A stretch of DNA of 64,000 bases. Origin: Streptomyces sp. DG1A-41. GTDB taxonomy: Bacteria; Actinomycetota; Actinomycetes; Streptomycetales; Streptomycetaceae. Shown one piece after another: positions 39,901 through 48,374 of this stretch (position 1 is its first letter; each line of letters begins with the position of its first letter). The stretch is taken from contig NZ_CP146350.1 in assembly GCF_037055355.1 (NCBI RefSeq), forward strand, positions 6,595,001 through 6,659,000, read 5' to 3'. The notes beneath the pieces are model-generated. The model saw only the letters and a list, made by a program, of their open reading frames with translations. It searched no databases and was not told the origin of the DNA. Made by a program: the position numbers and the translations under genes.

Positions 39901-41577
39901 GTGCGGAACATCAGTGATCCCAGGCGTCGAGAGGCCACCGTGGACAGTCAGCACTGGCGCGCCACCATCACGGCGGCGCAGTCCGGCGACCGGCGGGCGC
40001 TGGACGAGCTGGTCGCGGGCTGGCTGCCGCTGGTCTACAACATCGTGGGCCGGGCCCTGAACGGGCACGCCGACGTCGACGACGTCGTCCAGGAGACCAT
40101 GCTGCGCGCGGTCGACAACCTCGGCTCGCTGCGCGACCCGGACAGCTTCCGGTCCTGGCTGGTGGCGATCGCCATGCGGCAGATCCGCGACCGGGCCCGG
40201 CGCCGCACCGCGGACCGGCTGGAGGAGGCGGCGGCGGCCGACTTCGCCGAACTGACCGTGCTGCGGCTCCAGTTGGAGGGGCAGCGGCGTGAGGTCGCCG
40301 AGGCCGTGCGGTGGCTCGACGACGAGGACCGGCAGCTGCTGTCGCTGTGGTGGCTGGAGGTCGCGGGCGAACTGACCCGGCGCGAACTGGCCGCGGCCGT
40401 CGGCATCACCCGGCAGCACGCCGCCGTGCGCGTGCAGCGGATGAAGGAGCGCCTGGAGACCTCGCGCGGCATCGTCCGCGCCCTGGATGGCGCCTGCCCC
40501 GACCTGCGCGAGCTGACCGGCCGCTGGAACGGCCGGCCCGACTCGGTGTGGCGCAAGCGGCTGGCCCGGCACATCCGGGGCTGCCGCTACTGCGGCGACA
40601 CCCGCGAGTCCGTCGTACCGGCGGAACGCCTCCTGGTCGGCATCGCGCTCGTCCCGCTGCCCGTCGGCTTCACGCTGTCACTCGCCTTCGGCGGCAAGAC
40701 GGCCGTGGCCGCCGGCTCCGCCGGGTGGTCCGCCAAGCTGCTGGGCGCGTTCACCAAGCCGGCCGTCGCGATGACCGCCGGCGCGACGATCGTCGCGGGC
40801 GGCGCCTACGTCGTCACCCAGCCGCCGGACGCCCCGCCTCCCCGGGCCGCGGTCACCCCCACGGCGACGGCCGCCTCCGAACCGCCGCCCTCCGCCACGC
40901 CCAGCCCAACCCCCACGCCCTCCCCGCCGGCGACGAAGAAGGCCGACCTGTACGGCACGGTCGTCGACGCCGTCGACCGCGCCCCCGACCCGGACGCCCG
41001 GCCCGCCGCCCTGCCCCGCCGCCCCGAGTCCGGCATCACCAGCACCGGCGGCCCGAAGGCCGTCATGCAACACCGGGGCGACAGCGTGACGCTGAGCGGT
41101 CAGGGCTACGTCCTGGTCCGCTGGCAGATCTCGCCGCACGCCCGGCCCGGCGCGGTGGTCATGCCGACCTGGACCGGCCTGAAGGGCAAGCTGTTCCACG
41201 TGGCCTCCGGCGGCTGGCGCCGCATGGACGACCCGCTGCCCGGCGCCCCGAACGGCTACGTCACCGGCATGGGCGGCCCGGACATCGGATACGCGGTGCT
41301 GCCGCCCGGCACCCAGCAGATGTGGCAGAACGAGTACTTCTACGTCGACGGCACCGTCACCCTCACCCAGAACGAACGCGGCTGCGACTACGGCATCGCG
41401 GTCTCCCCGTCGAGTTGGCAGGCCGTGGACAAAGACGTCAACGAGGGCCCCGCCCAGGGCGCGATCCGCTACGGCCTCGTCCGCGACACCGGCACGGACA
41501 GCGCGCCGGTGCCGCAGTACGTCACGCGCTCGACCCCGGCCGATCCGGCGAGGGTGCCGCAGCGCTCGCGCGTGTAG
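39901..41577 (+). CDS. ECF sigma factor fused to a membrane/extracellular part
   Basis: 558 residues from GTG 39901; GTG 39940 is an alternative. Residues about 20-190 are an ECF sigma factor: region 2 (LPLVYNIVGRALNGHADVDDVVQETMLRAV...DSFRSWLVAIAMRQ) and region 4 (TRRELAAAVGITRQHAAVRVQRMKERL). Then comes a zinc-type HIRGCRYCGDT motif like that of anti-sigma factors, a membrane segment (VAMTAGATIVAGGAYVV), a Pro/Thr linker and an extracellular domain of about 190 residues. Sigma and sensor are thus in one chain; proteolytic release or tethered control is implied. Convergent with the GDPD gene. Confidence 0.85.
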   Translation: MRNISDPRRREATVDSQHWRATITAAQSGDRRALDELVAGWLPLVYNIVGRALNGHADVDDVVQETMLRAVDNLGSLRDPDSFRSWLVAIAMRQIRDRARRRTADRLEEAAAADFAELTVLRLQLEGQRREVAEAVRWLDDEDRQLLSLWWLEVAGELTRRELAAAVGITRQHAAVRVQRMKERLETSRGIVRALDGACPDLRELTGRWNGRPDSVWRKRLARHIRGCRYCGDTRESVVPAERLLVGIALVPLPVGFTLSLAFGGKTAVAAGSAGWSAKLLGAFTKPAVAMTAGATIVAGGAYVVTQPPDAPPPRAAVTPTATAASEPPPSATPSPTPTPSPPATKKADLYGTVVDAVDRAPDPDARPAALPRRPESGITSTGGPKAVMQHRGDSVTLSGQGYVLVRWQISPHARPGAVVMPTWTGLKGKLFHVASGGWRRMDDPLPGAPNGYVTGMGGPDIGYAVLPPGTQQMWQNEYFYVDGTVTLTQNERGCDYGIAVSPSSWQAVDKDVNEGPAQGAIRYGLVRDTGTDSAPVPQYVTRSTPADPARVPQRSRV

Positions 41578-42268
41578 CGCACAGCACGTCGATGCGGTTG
41601 GTCGTGATGGAGTCCACGCCCGCGTCCAGCAGCCGTCGCATGGAGCGGCGCGTGTCGGGTGTCCACACGGACAGCAGGTAGCCGTCGCGGTGGACGCGGT
41701 CGGCGAGGGGGCGGTCCACCAGCGAGAAGCGGTAGTTGAGCCAGCGCGGGCGGATCGCCTCCAGCAGGACGGGCCGGGGCGGGGCCAGCGTCGTCCAGGT
41801 GAGCGCGATCTCGGCGGCCGGGTCCGCCGCGCGCACGGCGAGCATGGCGTCGGCGCCCGCGCAGTAGTAGACGCGGTCAGCCGCCCCGGTCTCCCGTACG
41901 GCGTCCATTACCCTCCGCACCGCCCGCACGTCCGGGCAGCCGGGCAGGTCGATCATCACCCGGCGGCCGTCGGTCGCGGCCAGCGCCTCCGTCAGGGCCG
42001 GAACCCCGCCGCCGGTCAGCCCGCGCACCTCCTCCCAGGACAGCGCGAGCACCGGCCGCTCGTGCTCCCAGAGCCGCTTCAGCGTCCCGTCGTGCAACAG
42101 CACCGGCACCCCGTCGCGGGTCAGCCGGACGTCGATCTCCACCGCGTCCGCGCCCCGGCCGAGCGCGGAACGCAGCGAGGCGACGGTGTTCTCGCGGTGG
42201 CGGTAGGGGTCGCCCCGGTGGGCCACCGCGGTCACGAGCCGCCCGGGGCGCTCGGGGGAGGGCGTCAC
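41522..42268 (-). CDS. Glycerophosphodiester phosphodiesterase
   Basis: 248 residues from GTG at 42268, overlapping the adenosine deaminase stop by 4 bases. GDPD motifs: AVAHRGDPYRHRENTVASL, GADAVEIDVRLTRDGVPVLLHD (Glu/Asp metal ligands and His) and the C-terminal LLDAGVDSITTNRIDV. It hydrolyses glycerophosphodiesters to glycerol-3-phosphate and alcohol. No signal peptide, so it acts inside. Its 3' end overlaps the convergent sigma gene by 56 bases. Confidence 0.9.
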   Translation of the reverse strand: MTPSPERPGRLVTAVAHRGDPYRHRENTVASLRSALGRGADAVEIDVRLTRDGVPVLLHDGTLKRLWEHERPVLALSWEEVRGLTGGGVPALTEALAATDGRRVMIDLPGCPDVRAVRRVMDAVRETGAADRVYYCAGADAMLAVRAADPAAEIALTWTTLAPPRPVLLEAIRPRWLNYRFSLVDRPLADRVHRDGYLLSVWTPDTRRSMRRLLDAGVDSITTNRIDVLCATRASAAAPSPDRPGSSA

Positions 42269-43326
42269 CGGTCGAGCCACCCCGCGGTGTACATGTCGAT
42301 CTCCTCCCTGATCCTGGCCTTGCCCTCCGCGTCCATGTAGGACGCCTCGACGGCGTTCTTCGCCAGGTCGGCCAGGCCCCGCTCGTCGAGGTCGAGCAGC
42401 CGGGCGGCGACCGCGTACTCGTTGTCGAGGTCGGTGCCGAACATCGGCGGGTCGTCGGAGTTGATCGTGACGATGACCCCGGCCTCGGCGAACTCCTTGA
42501 CCGGGTGCTCGTCGAGGGTGCGGACCGCGCGCGTGGCGATGTTGGACGTCGGGCACACCTCCAGCGGGATCCGGTGCTCGGCGAGGTGCGCGAGGAGCTT
42601 CGGGTCCTGCGCGGAGCTGGTGCCGTGGCCGATGCGCTCGGCCCGCAGATGCGTCAGGGCGTCCCATACCGTCTCCGGGCCGGTGGTCTCGCCGGCGTGC
42701 GGTACGGAGTGCAGCCCGGCGGCGATCGCCCGGTCGAAGTACGGCTTGAACTGCGGCCGCGGCACGCCGACCTCGGGACCGCCCAGGCCGAAGGAGACCA
42801 GGCCCTCCGGGCGCAGCCGGTCGTCGGTGGCGAGCCGGGTCGTCTCCTCGGCGGCTTCGAGTCCCGCCTCGCCGGGGATGTCGAAGCACCAGCGCAGCAC
42901 GGTCCCGAAATCGGCCTCGGCGGCCTTGCGGGCGTCCTCGATCGCGTCCATGAAGGCGCGCTCGTCGATGCCGCGGCGGGTGGAGGAGAAGGGGGTGATG
43001 GTCAGCTCGGCGTACCGCACCTGCTGCCGGGCCAGGTCGCGGGCCACCTCGTAGGTCAGCAGCCGGACGTCCTCCGGGGTGCGGACCAGGTCGACGACCG
43101 ACAGGTACACCTCGATGAAGTGGGCGAAGTCGGTGAAGGAGAAGTAGTCGACCAGGGCGGCGGGATCGGTCGGGACCTTCGAGTCGGGGTGGCGGGCGGC
43201 CAGTTCGGACACGATCCGGGGGGAGGCGGAGCCCACGTGGTGCACATGCAGTTCGGCCTTGGGCAGTCCGGCGACGAAGGCCTTCAGGTCGCGTGGGGCA
43301 CGCGGGTCGACGAGATGCTCGGTCAA
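42265..43326 (-). CDS. Adenosine deaminase
   Basis: 353 residues; the start is a TTG at 43326, a rarer codon supported by the family N-terminus (LPKAELHVHHVGS, with the HxH zinc ligands). SVPHAGETTGPETVWDAL and VTINSDDPPMFGTDL complete the amidohydrolase site (His, Glu, and Asp pair). It converts adenosine to inosine. Coupled to the GDPD gene. Confidence 0.93.
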   Translation of the reverse strand: MTEHLVDPRAPRDLKAFVAGLPKAELHVHHVGSASPRIVSELAARHPDSKVPTDPAALVDYFSFTDFAHFIEVYLSVVDLVRTPEDVRLLTYEVARDLARQQVRYAELTITPFSSTRRGIDERAFMDAIEDARKAAEADFGTVLRWCFDIPGEAGLEAAEETTRLATDDRLRPEGLVSFGLGGPEVGVPRPQFKPYFDRAIAAGLHSVPHAGETTGPETVWDALTHLRAERIGHGTSSAQDPKLLAHLAEHRIPLEVCPTSNIATRAVRTLDEHPVKEFAEAGVIVTINSDDPPMFGTDLDNEYAVAARLLDLDERGLADLAKNAVEASYMDAEGKARIREEIDMYTAGWLDR

Positions 43327-43561
43327 GGGTTCCTCCCCGGACGGCGCCTTCGCCGGCGTGTGGCGGGCGGGGCGCGGGTGATCGGCTGATCGATGACTCG
43401 GGTCTCATCGTAGGCACGGGAGCAGCGGCCCCGAGGGCGCGGGGCCGCATCGATGCGCGGCTGTGCCGCGGGGGCGCGATCAACCCCGATGTACCCGCCC
43501 TGTAGTACGCACCGAACGGCCCCGTAGCATGGCGGCACGATCGACCCAGGGGGGATGCACC

Positions 43562-44179
43562 ATGACGGACCCGACGCAGCCCGGCGGAGGTGGCGGCCAC
43601 GACCCGTGGGCGCCCCCGGAGAACAAGACCTCGCTCGACAAGAACCAGACGCCACAGCCGCCGTCCGTACACGACCAGGCCACGGTCACCTCGATGCCGA
43701 GCGCGGGTTTCACCCCGCCCACCGGCACGCCACCGTTCGACACCTCCGGCGCCGGCGCTGTCCCGCCACCGCCCACCGCCCCCACCGGCGGCTATGGCTA
43801 CCCCGGCTACCCCCAGGCGGGCTACGGCTGGCCCGGTATGCCGCCTGCCCCGCAGAACGGCATGGGCATCGCCGCGATGGTGCTGGGCATCGTCTCCTGC
43901 GCGCTCTTCTGTCTGTACGGTGTGGTCTCCCTGGTCACAGGCATCCTCGCCGTCGTCTTCGGCATCAAGGGCCGCAAGCGCGCGGAGGCCGGAGTGGCCA
44001 CCAACCACGGTCAGGCTCAGGCGGGTCTGATCATGGGCATCATCGGGATCATCCTCGGAATCGCGGTGATCGTCCTGATAGCCGTGGGCATCACGGCCGC
44101 GATCAACAGCGACGAGCCGTACGACGACCCGTACTACGGTGCCCACGCCCCGGTCGCCACCGCCCCGTCCCACCACTGA
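43562..44179 (+). CDS. DUF4190 membrane protein
   Basis: 205 residues. A disordered Gly/Pro-rich N-terminal half (QPGGGGGHDPWAPPENKT...GYPGYPQAGYGWPGMPPAPQ) and the DUF4190 core: two helices (GIAAMVLGIVSCALFCLYGVVSLVTGILAVVFG and QAGLIMGIIGIILGIAVIVLIAVG) around KGRKRAEAG. Function unknown. A shorter paralogue follows 69 bases downstream. Confidence 0.85.
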   Translation: MTDPTQPGGGGGHDPWAPPENKTSLDKNQTPQPPSVHDQATVTSMPSAGFTPPTGTPPFDTSGAGAVPPPPTAPTGGYGYPGYPQAGYGWPGMPPAPQNGMGIAAMVLGIVSCALFCLYGVVSLVTGILAVVFGIKGRKRAEAGVATNHGQAQAGLIMGIIGIILGIAVIVLIAVGITAAINSDEPYDDPYYGAHAPVATAPSHH

Positions 44180-44248
44180 AACAGCCGTACGGCGCGGCGG
44201 AGTTGGCCACTACGATTCCCTGGTCTGACAACGGAGGGGAGATCGTCC

Positions 44249-44710
44249 ATGTCCAACACCAACCCCACGCCCGGTGAGTTCGGTCCGCCGTCCCAGCCCC
44301 CGCAGCAGCCGGCCCCCGGCTACGGCTACCCCCAGGGCGGCCCCGGCTACGGCTACCCCCAGGGCGGCCCCGGCTACCCGGCCGCGCCGCCCGCGGGCTA
44401 CCCCCAGGCGCCCGGCTACGCGATGCCCGCGCAGCCGAGCAACGGCATGGGAACCACGGGTCTGGTGCTGGGCATCATCGGCGTGGTGTGCAGCGTGACC
44501 TTCCTGCTGTGGTTCTTCGGCGTGATCCTGGGCATCCTGGCGATCATCTTCGGTGCCATCGGCCGGGGCAGGGCCACCCGAGGTGAGGCCACCAACAAGG
44601 GTGCGGCGACCGCCGGACTGGTCTGCGGCATCATCGCCACCGTGATCCTGCCGCTGCTGGGCTTCCTGCTCTTCGCCAGCGTCATGGGCGGGCTCGGCGC
44701 GGCTGCCTGA
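44249..44710 (+). CDS. DUF4190 membrane protein, paralogue
   Basis: 153 residues. The N-terminus has two exact GYGYPQGGP units and further GYP repeats; then the DUF4190 core (MGTTGLVLGIIGVVCSVTFLLWFFGVILGILAIIFGAIGRGRA and the final helix). Adjacent to a longer paralogue in the same direction, suggesting tandem duplication. GGAGGGGAG precedes the ATG. Confidence 0.85.
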   Translation: MSNTNPTPGEFGPPSQPPQQPAPGYGYPQGGPGYGYPQGGPGYPAAPPAGYPQAPGYAMPAQPSNGMGTTGLVLGIIGVVCSVTFLLWFFGVILGILAIIFGAIGRGRATRGEATNKGAATAGLVCGIIATVILPLLGFLLFASVMGGLGAAA

Positions 44711-44725
44711 AGCCGCTGCTTCACG

Positions 44726-44758
44726 GTGAGGGGCCGGCCCCATGTGCCGGCCCCTCAC
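44726..44758. terminator. Convergent terminator
   Basis: Perfect 13-bp stem GTGAGGGGCCGGC (44726-44738) and its complement 44746-44758, loop of 7. It lies between the DUF4190 gene and the convergent NADAR gene and serves both. Confidence 0.9.
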
Positions 44759-45328
44759 TCATGCCCCGCGCAGCCGCTCCCGCGCCTCCATCAGCGCGAA
44801 TCCCAGCAGGTTCGGTCCCCGCCACCGCTCCGGATCCGCCGCCGCCTCGTCGTCCGCGGCCAGCCCGATGCCCCACACCCGGTCCACGGGACTCGCCTCG
44901 ACCAGCACCCGGTCACCGGTGTTCAGCAGGAACGCCCGCAGCTCCGGATGCGCGCCGAACTTGTGGACGCTGCCCTCCACGACGATCCGGAACCGCTCCC
45001 GCTGCCATATCGCCTCGTCGAAACCGCGCACCAGCCGTCCGGCCTTCTTCGCCTCGGCGGGATGCCCGGCGGCAAGCACGGCACGCTCCGCGGCCGTGTC
45101 CTCGAACAGCCGCGCCTTGCCCGCCATCATCCAGTGCTCGGCGGTCGCGTACTCCACGCCGTCCACCGTGAACGGCGCCGGCCACCACTGGCTCAGACAG
45201 CTCGTGCCGATCCGGCCGTCCGGCCGCGGCCGGTGTCCCCAGAAGTGCAGATACTTGATCCTGCTCCCCGCGCGGACCGCCCTGATCAGGGCGGTCCGGG
45301 AAGTGACCGCCACCGTGATCCTCTCCAT
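44759..45328 (-). CDS. NADAR (YbiA-like) family protein
   Basis: 189 residues from ATG at 45328 (MERITVAVTSRTALIRAVRAG). NADAR pattern: YLHFWGH, CLSQWWPAPFTVDGVEYATAEHWMMAGKARLF, and the C-terminal DRVWGIGLAADDEAAADPERWRGPNLLGFALMEARERL. The family are N-glycosidases on riboflavin intermediates and, in some members, remove ADP-ribose from guanine in DNA. It stands alone here, between terminator and the divergent polyamine cluster. Confidence 0.87.
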   Translation of the reverse strand: MERITVAVTSRTALIRAVRAGSRIKYLHFWGHRPRPDGRIGTSCLSQWWPAPFTVDGVEYATAEHWMMAGKARLFEDTAAERAVLAAGHPAEAKKAGRLVRGFDEAIWQRERFRIVVEGSVHKFGAHPELRAFLLNTGDRVLVEASPVDRVWGIGLAADDEAAADPERWRGPNLLGFALMEARERLRGA

Positions 45329-45378
45329 GCGCGCGAGTCTGGCACGCACCCCTGACACAGCGTCCTGCCATTTCCCGT

Positions 45379-45444
45379 CGGAATCGACACCTGGTCGACA
45401 GATTCCGTCGCGTAACCAAAAATCAACAACGGAATCCCTTGTTG
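45379..45444. promoter_or_regulatory. Inverted repeats before the polyamine cluster
   Basis: CGGAATC (45379-45385) with GATTCCG (45401-45407), and CAACAA (45424-45429) with TTGTTG (45439-45444) around another GGAATC. These lie 85-150 bases before the aldehyde dehydrogenase start. GGATTCC also forms the core of the palindrome at 38178, hinting that the same regulator may act at both promoters. Confidence 0.45.
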
Positions 45445-45528
45445 GAGTGACATCCCTCTGTCAGGATCGGCACTCAAATCGAGCCTGAGCCACGCCGGCC
45501 CCACCGCGGGGACACGGAGGAGAGCGAC

Positions 45529-47064
45529 ATGCACAACCCGGGCAACGCCACCCCGGACCGATTCCCGGCCGAGGAGCGCTTCGAGGAGGGCGCGCAGTAC
45601 ATCGCCGGCCGCCTGACCAGGGGCACCTCCGGCCGCACGCACGCGGTCGTCGACCCGGCGTCGGGCGAGGAGGTCCTGCGCTACGAGCTGGCGGGCACGG
45701 CCGACGTCGACCGGGCCGTCGCCGCCGCCCGCGAGGCGTTCCCGGGCTGGGCGGGAGCCACGCCCGGCGAGCGGTCCGACGCCCTGCACCGGTTCGCCGC
45801 GGTCCTGGCCGACCGTGCCGAGGACTTCGCCCGTGCCGAGTCGCTCCAGTGCGGCAAGCCGCTGAAGCTGAGCCGGGAGTTCGACGTCCCGGGGACGATC
45901 GACAACACCGCCTTCTTCGCCGGCGCGGCACGGCTTCTCCAGGGCCAGTCCGCCGGTGAGTACTCCGGCGACCACACGTCGTACCTCCGGCGTGAGCCCA
46001 TCGGGGTCGTCGGCTCCATCGCGCCCTGGAACTATCCCCTCCAGATGGCCGCCTGGAAGGTCCTGCCGGCGATCGCGGCGGGCAACACCATCGTCCTCAA
46101 GCCCGCCGAGCTCACCCCGCTGACCTCGCTGCTCTTCGCCCAGGCGGTCACGGACGCCGGGATCCCGGACGGTGTGGTCAACATCGTCACCGGCACCGGC
46201 AAGGAGGCCGGAGAGTACCTCGTCGGCCACCCCGACGTGGCCATGACCTCCTTCACCGGCTCCACCGCCGTCGGCAGGCGCGTCGCGGAGATCGCCACCG
46301 CCACCGTCAAGCGCCTCCACCTGGAGCTCGGCGGCAAGGCGCCCTTCGTGGTCTTCGACGACGCCGACCTGGAGGCCGCCGCCCACGGCGCGGTCGCGGG
46401 CGCGCTCATCAACACCGGACAGGACTGCACGGCCGCCACGCGCGCATACGTACAGCGGCCGCTGTACGACGCCTTCGTGGAACGGACGGCGGCGCTCATG
46501 GAGACCGTCCGGCTCGGCGACCCCTTCGCGGCCGGCACCGACCTCGGCCCGCTCGTCTCACACGCCCAGCGCGACCGGGTCGCCGGTTTCGTCGACCGGG
46601 CACGGGCCTACGCGCGCGTGGTGACCGGCGGCGAGGCACCCGAGGGCGAGCTCGCCAAAGGCGCCTACTACCGGCCGACCCTCATCGCCGACGCCGCCCA
46701 GGACAGCGAGGTCGTCCAGTCCGAGATCTTCGGACCGGTCCTGGTCGTGCTGCCGTTCGACACCGACGACGAGGGCATCGCGCTCGCCAACGACACCCCG
46801 TACGGGCTCGCCGCCTCCGCCTGGAGCCGGGACGTGTACCGGGCGAACCGGGCCACACGCGAGATCAAGGCGGGCTGTGTGTGGGTCAACGACCACATCC
46901 CGATCATCAGCGAGATGCCGCACGGCGGATACAAGTCCTCCGGCTACGGCAAGGACATGTCCGCGTACTCGTTCGAGGAGTACACCCAGATCAAGCACGT
47001 CATGTTCGACAACACGGCGGTGGCCGCCAAAGACTGGCACCGCACCGTCTTCGGGGACCGATAG
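45529..47064 (+). CDS. Gamma-aminobutyraldehyde dehydrogenase
   Basis: 511 residues, GGAGGAGAG upstream of the ATG. IAPWNYPLQMAAWKVLPAIAAGN, LELGGKAPFVVFDDAD (Glu) and ALINTGQDCTAATR (Cys) define the enzyme; the VNDHIPIISEMPHGGYKSSGYGKDMS end is typical of ABALDH. Followed by the polyamine-binding protein gene after 56 bases, so it opens the uptake-catabolism operon. Confidence 0.91.
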   Translation: MHNPGNATPDRFPAEERFEEGAQYIAGRLTRGTSGRTHAVVDPASGEEVLRYELAGTADVDRAVAAAREAFPGWAGATPGERSDALHRFAAVLADRAEDFARAESLQCGKPLKLSREFDVPGTIDNTAFFAGAARLLQGQSAGEYSGDHTSYLRREPIGVVGSIAPWNYPLQMAAWKVLPAIAAGNTIVLKPAELTPLTSLLFAQAVTDAGIPDGVVNIVTGTGKEAGEYLVGHPDVAMTSFTGSTAVGRRVAEIATATVKRLHLELGGKAPFVVFDDADLEAAAHGAVAGALINTGQDCTAATRAYVQRPLYDAFVERTAALMETVRLGDPFAAGTDLGPLVSHAQRDRVAGFVDRARAYARVVTGGEAPEGELAKGAYYRPTLIADAAQDSEVVQSEIFGPVLVVLPFDTDDEGIALANDTPYGLAASAWSRDVYRANRATREIKAGCVWVNDHIPIISEMPHGGYKSSGYGKDMSAYSFEEYTQIKHVMFDNTAVAAKDWHRTVFGDR

Positions 47065-47120
47065 TCGTCTGCAGGCCGCCTGACCAACGGCCGCCCACCC
47101 TCCGAAAGGGCACCACGCGC

Positions 47121-48368
47121 ATGGAGCAGTACGAGCCCGACCGCCTGTCCCCGGCCCAAGTGGCCGCCATACGGCGCAGTTTCAGGAACGGCAGGGCCGC
47201 CCTCACCCGGCGGTCGCTGCTGCGCGCCTCCGCGGGCGGCGCGCTGGCGGTCGGCGGTCTCGGGACGCTGAGCGCCTGCGGCATCCCGGCGGCGGGCACG
47301 TCGCAGGGCGGCGTCTCGGCCGAGGACCACTCGGCCAAGGAGAAGACCGTGAACTTCTCCAACTGGACCGAGTACATGGACGTCGACGACAGCGGCAAGC
47401 ACCACCCGACGCTGGAGCAGTTCACGAAACGCACCGGCATCAAGGTCAAGTACACCGAGGACATCAACGACAACAACGAGTTCTTCGGCAAGATCAAGCC
47501 GCAGCTCGCCGCGGGCCAGGACACCGGGCGCGACATCATCGTCCTCACCGACTGGCTGGCCGGCCGCCTCATCCGCCTGGGCTGGGTGCAGAAGCTCGAC
47601 CCGGCCAACCTGCCGCACGCCTACGCCAACCTGTCGGCCCAGTTCCGCAGCCCCGACTGGGACCCGGGCCGCGCCTACTCGTACGTCTGGCAGGGCATCT
47701 CGACCGTCATCGCGTACAACAAGAAGGCGCTCGACGGCGTCGAGGTGACGTCGATATCCGACCTGCTCGACAACCCCAGGCTCAAGGGGAGGGTCGGCTT
47801 CCTGTCGGAGATGCGCGACAGCGTCGGCATGACGCTGCTCGACATGGGCAAGGACCCGGCGAAGTTCACCGCCGACGACTACGACGCGGCCATCGCCCGG
47901 CTCCAGAAGGCCGTCGACAAGGGCCAGATCCGCCGCTTCACCGGCAACGACTACACATCCGACCTGACCAGCGGCGACTTCGCGGCCTGCGTCGCCTGGG
48001 CCGGGGACGTCGTCCAGCTCAAGGCGGACAGCCCCGACATCGACTTCCTCATCCCGGACAGCGGCTACATGACGTCGACCGACAACCTGCTGATCCCCAA
48101 CAAGGCCCGGCACAAGACGAACGCCGAGCGGCTCATCGACTTCTACTACGAGCCGAAGCCGGCCGCCGAACTCGCCGCGTACATCAACTACGTCTGTCCC
48201 GTCGACGGCGTGAAGGCCGAGCTGGCGAAGATCGACGAGGACGCGGCGAACAACCCGCTGATCATCCCCGACAAGGCCATGGCCGCCAAGTCGCACGCCT
48301 TCCGCTCGCTGAGCTCGAAGGAAGAGACCGAGTTCGAAGAGAAGTTCGCGAAGCTGACGGGGGCGTGA
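47121..48368 (+). CDS. potD: Polyamine ABC transporter binding lipoprotein
   Basis: 415 residues from ATG 47121. Twin-arginine signal (LTRRSLLRASAGGALAVGG) ending in a lipobox (TLSACG), so export is probably by Tat with lipid anchoring. Spermidine/putrescine-binding family: KTVNFSNWTEYMDVDDSG, KVKYTEDINDNNEFFGKI, GRDIIVLTDWLAGRLI, AYSYVWQGISTVIAYNKKAL. First of the four transporter genes. Confidence 0.91.
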   Translation: MEQYEPDRLSPAQVAAIRRSFRNGRAALTRRSLLRASAGGALAVGGLGTLSACGIPAAGTSQGGVSAEDHSAKEKTVNFSNWTEYMDVDDSGKHHPTLEQFTKRTGIKVKYTEDINDNNEFFGKIKPQLAAGQDTGRDIIVLTDWLAGRLIRLGWVQKLDPANLPHAYANLSAQFRSPDWDPGRAYSYVWQGISTVIAYNKKALDGVEVTSISDLLDNPRLKGRVGFLSEMRDSVGMTLLDMGKDPAKFTADDYDAAIARLQKAVDKGQIRRFTGNDYTSDLTSGDFAACVAWAGDVVQLKADSPDIDFLIPDSGYMTSTDNLLIPNKARHKTNAERLIDFYYEPKPAAELAAYINYVCPVDGVKAELAKIDEDAANNPLIIPDKAMAAKSHAFRSLSSKEETEFEEKFAKLTGA

Positions 48369-48374
48369 CCCACG

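Noticed and set aside
41522..44176. Single 884-residue minus-strand protein
   Set aside because: Only its last 248 codons code (GDPD); the remainder overlaps the adenosine deaminase and DUF4190 genes in a wrong frame.
47121..48368. Extended N-terminus starting near 46881
   Set aside because: Those codons overlap the aldehyde dehydrogenase in another frame; the twin-arginine signal begins just after ATG 47121.
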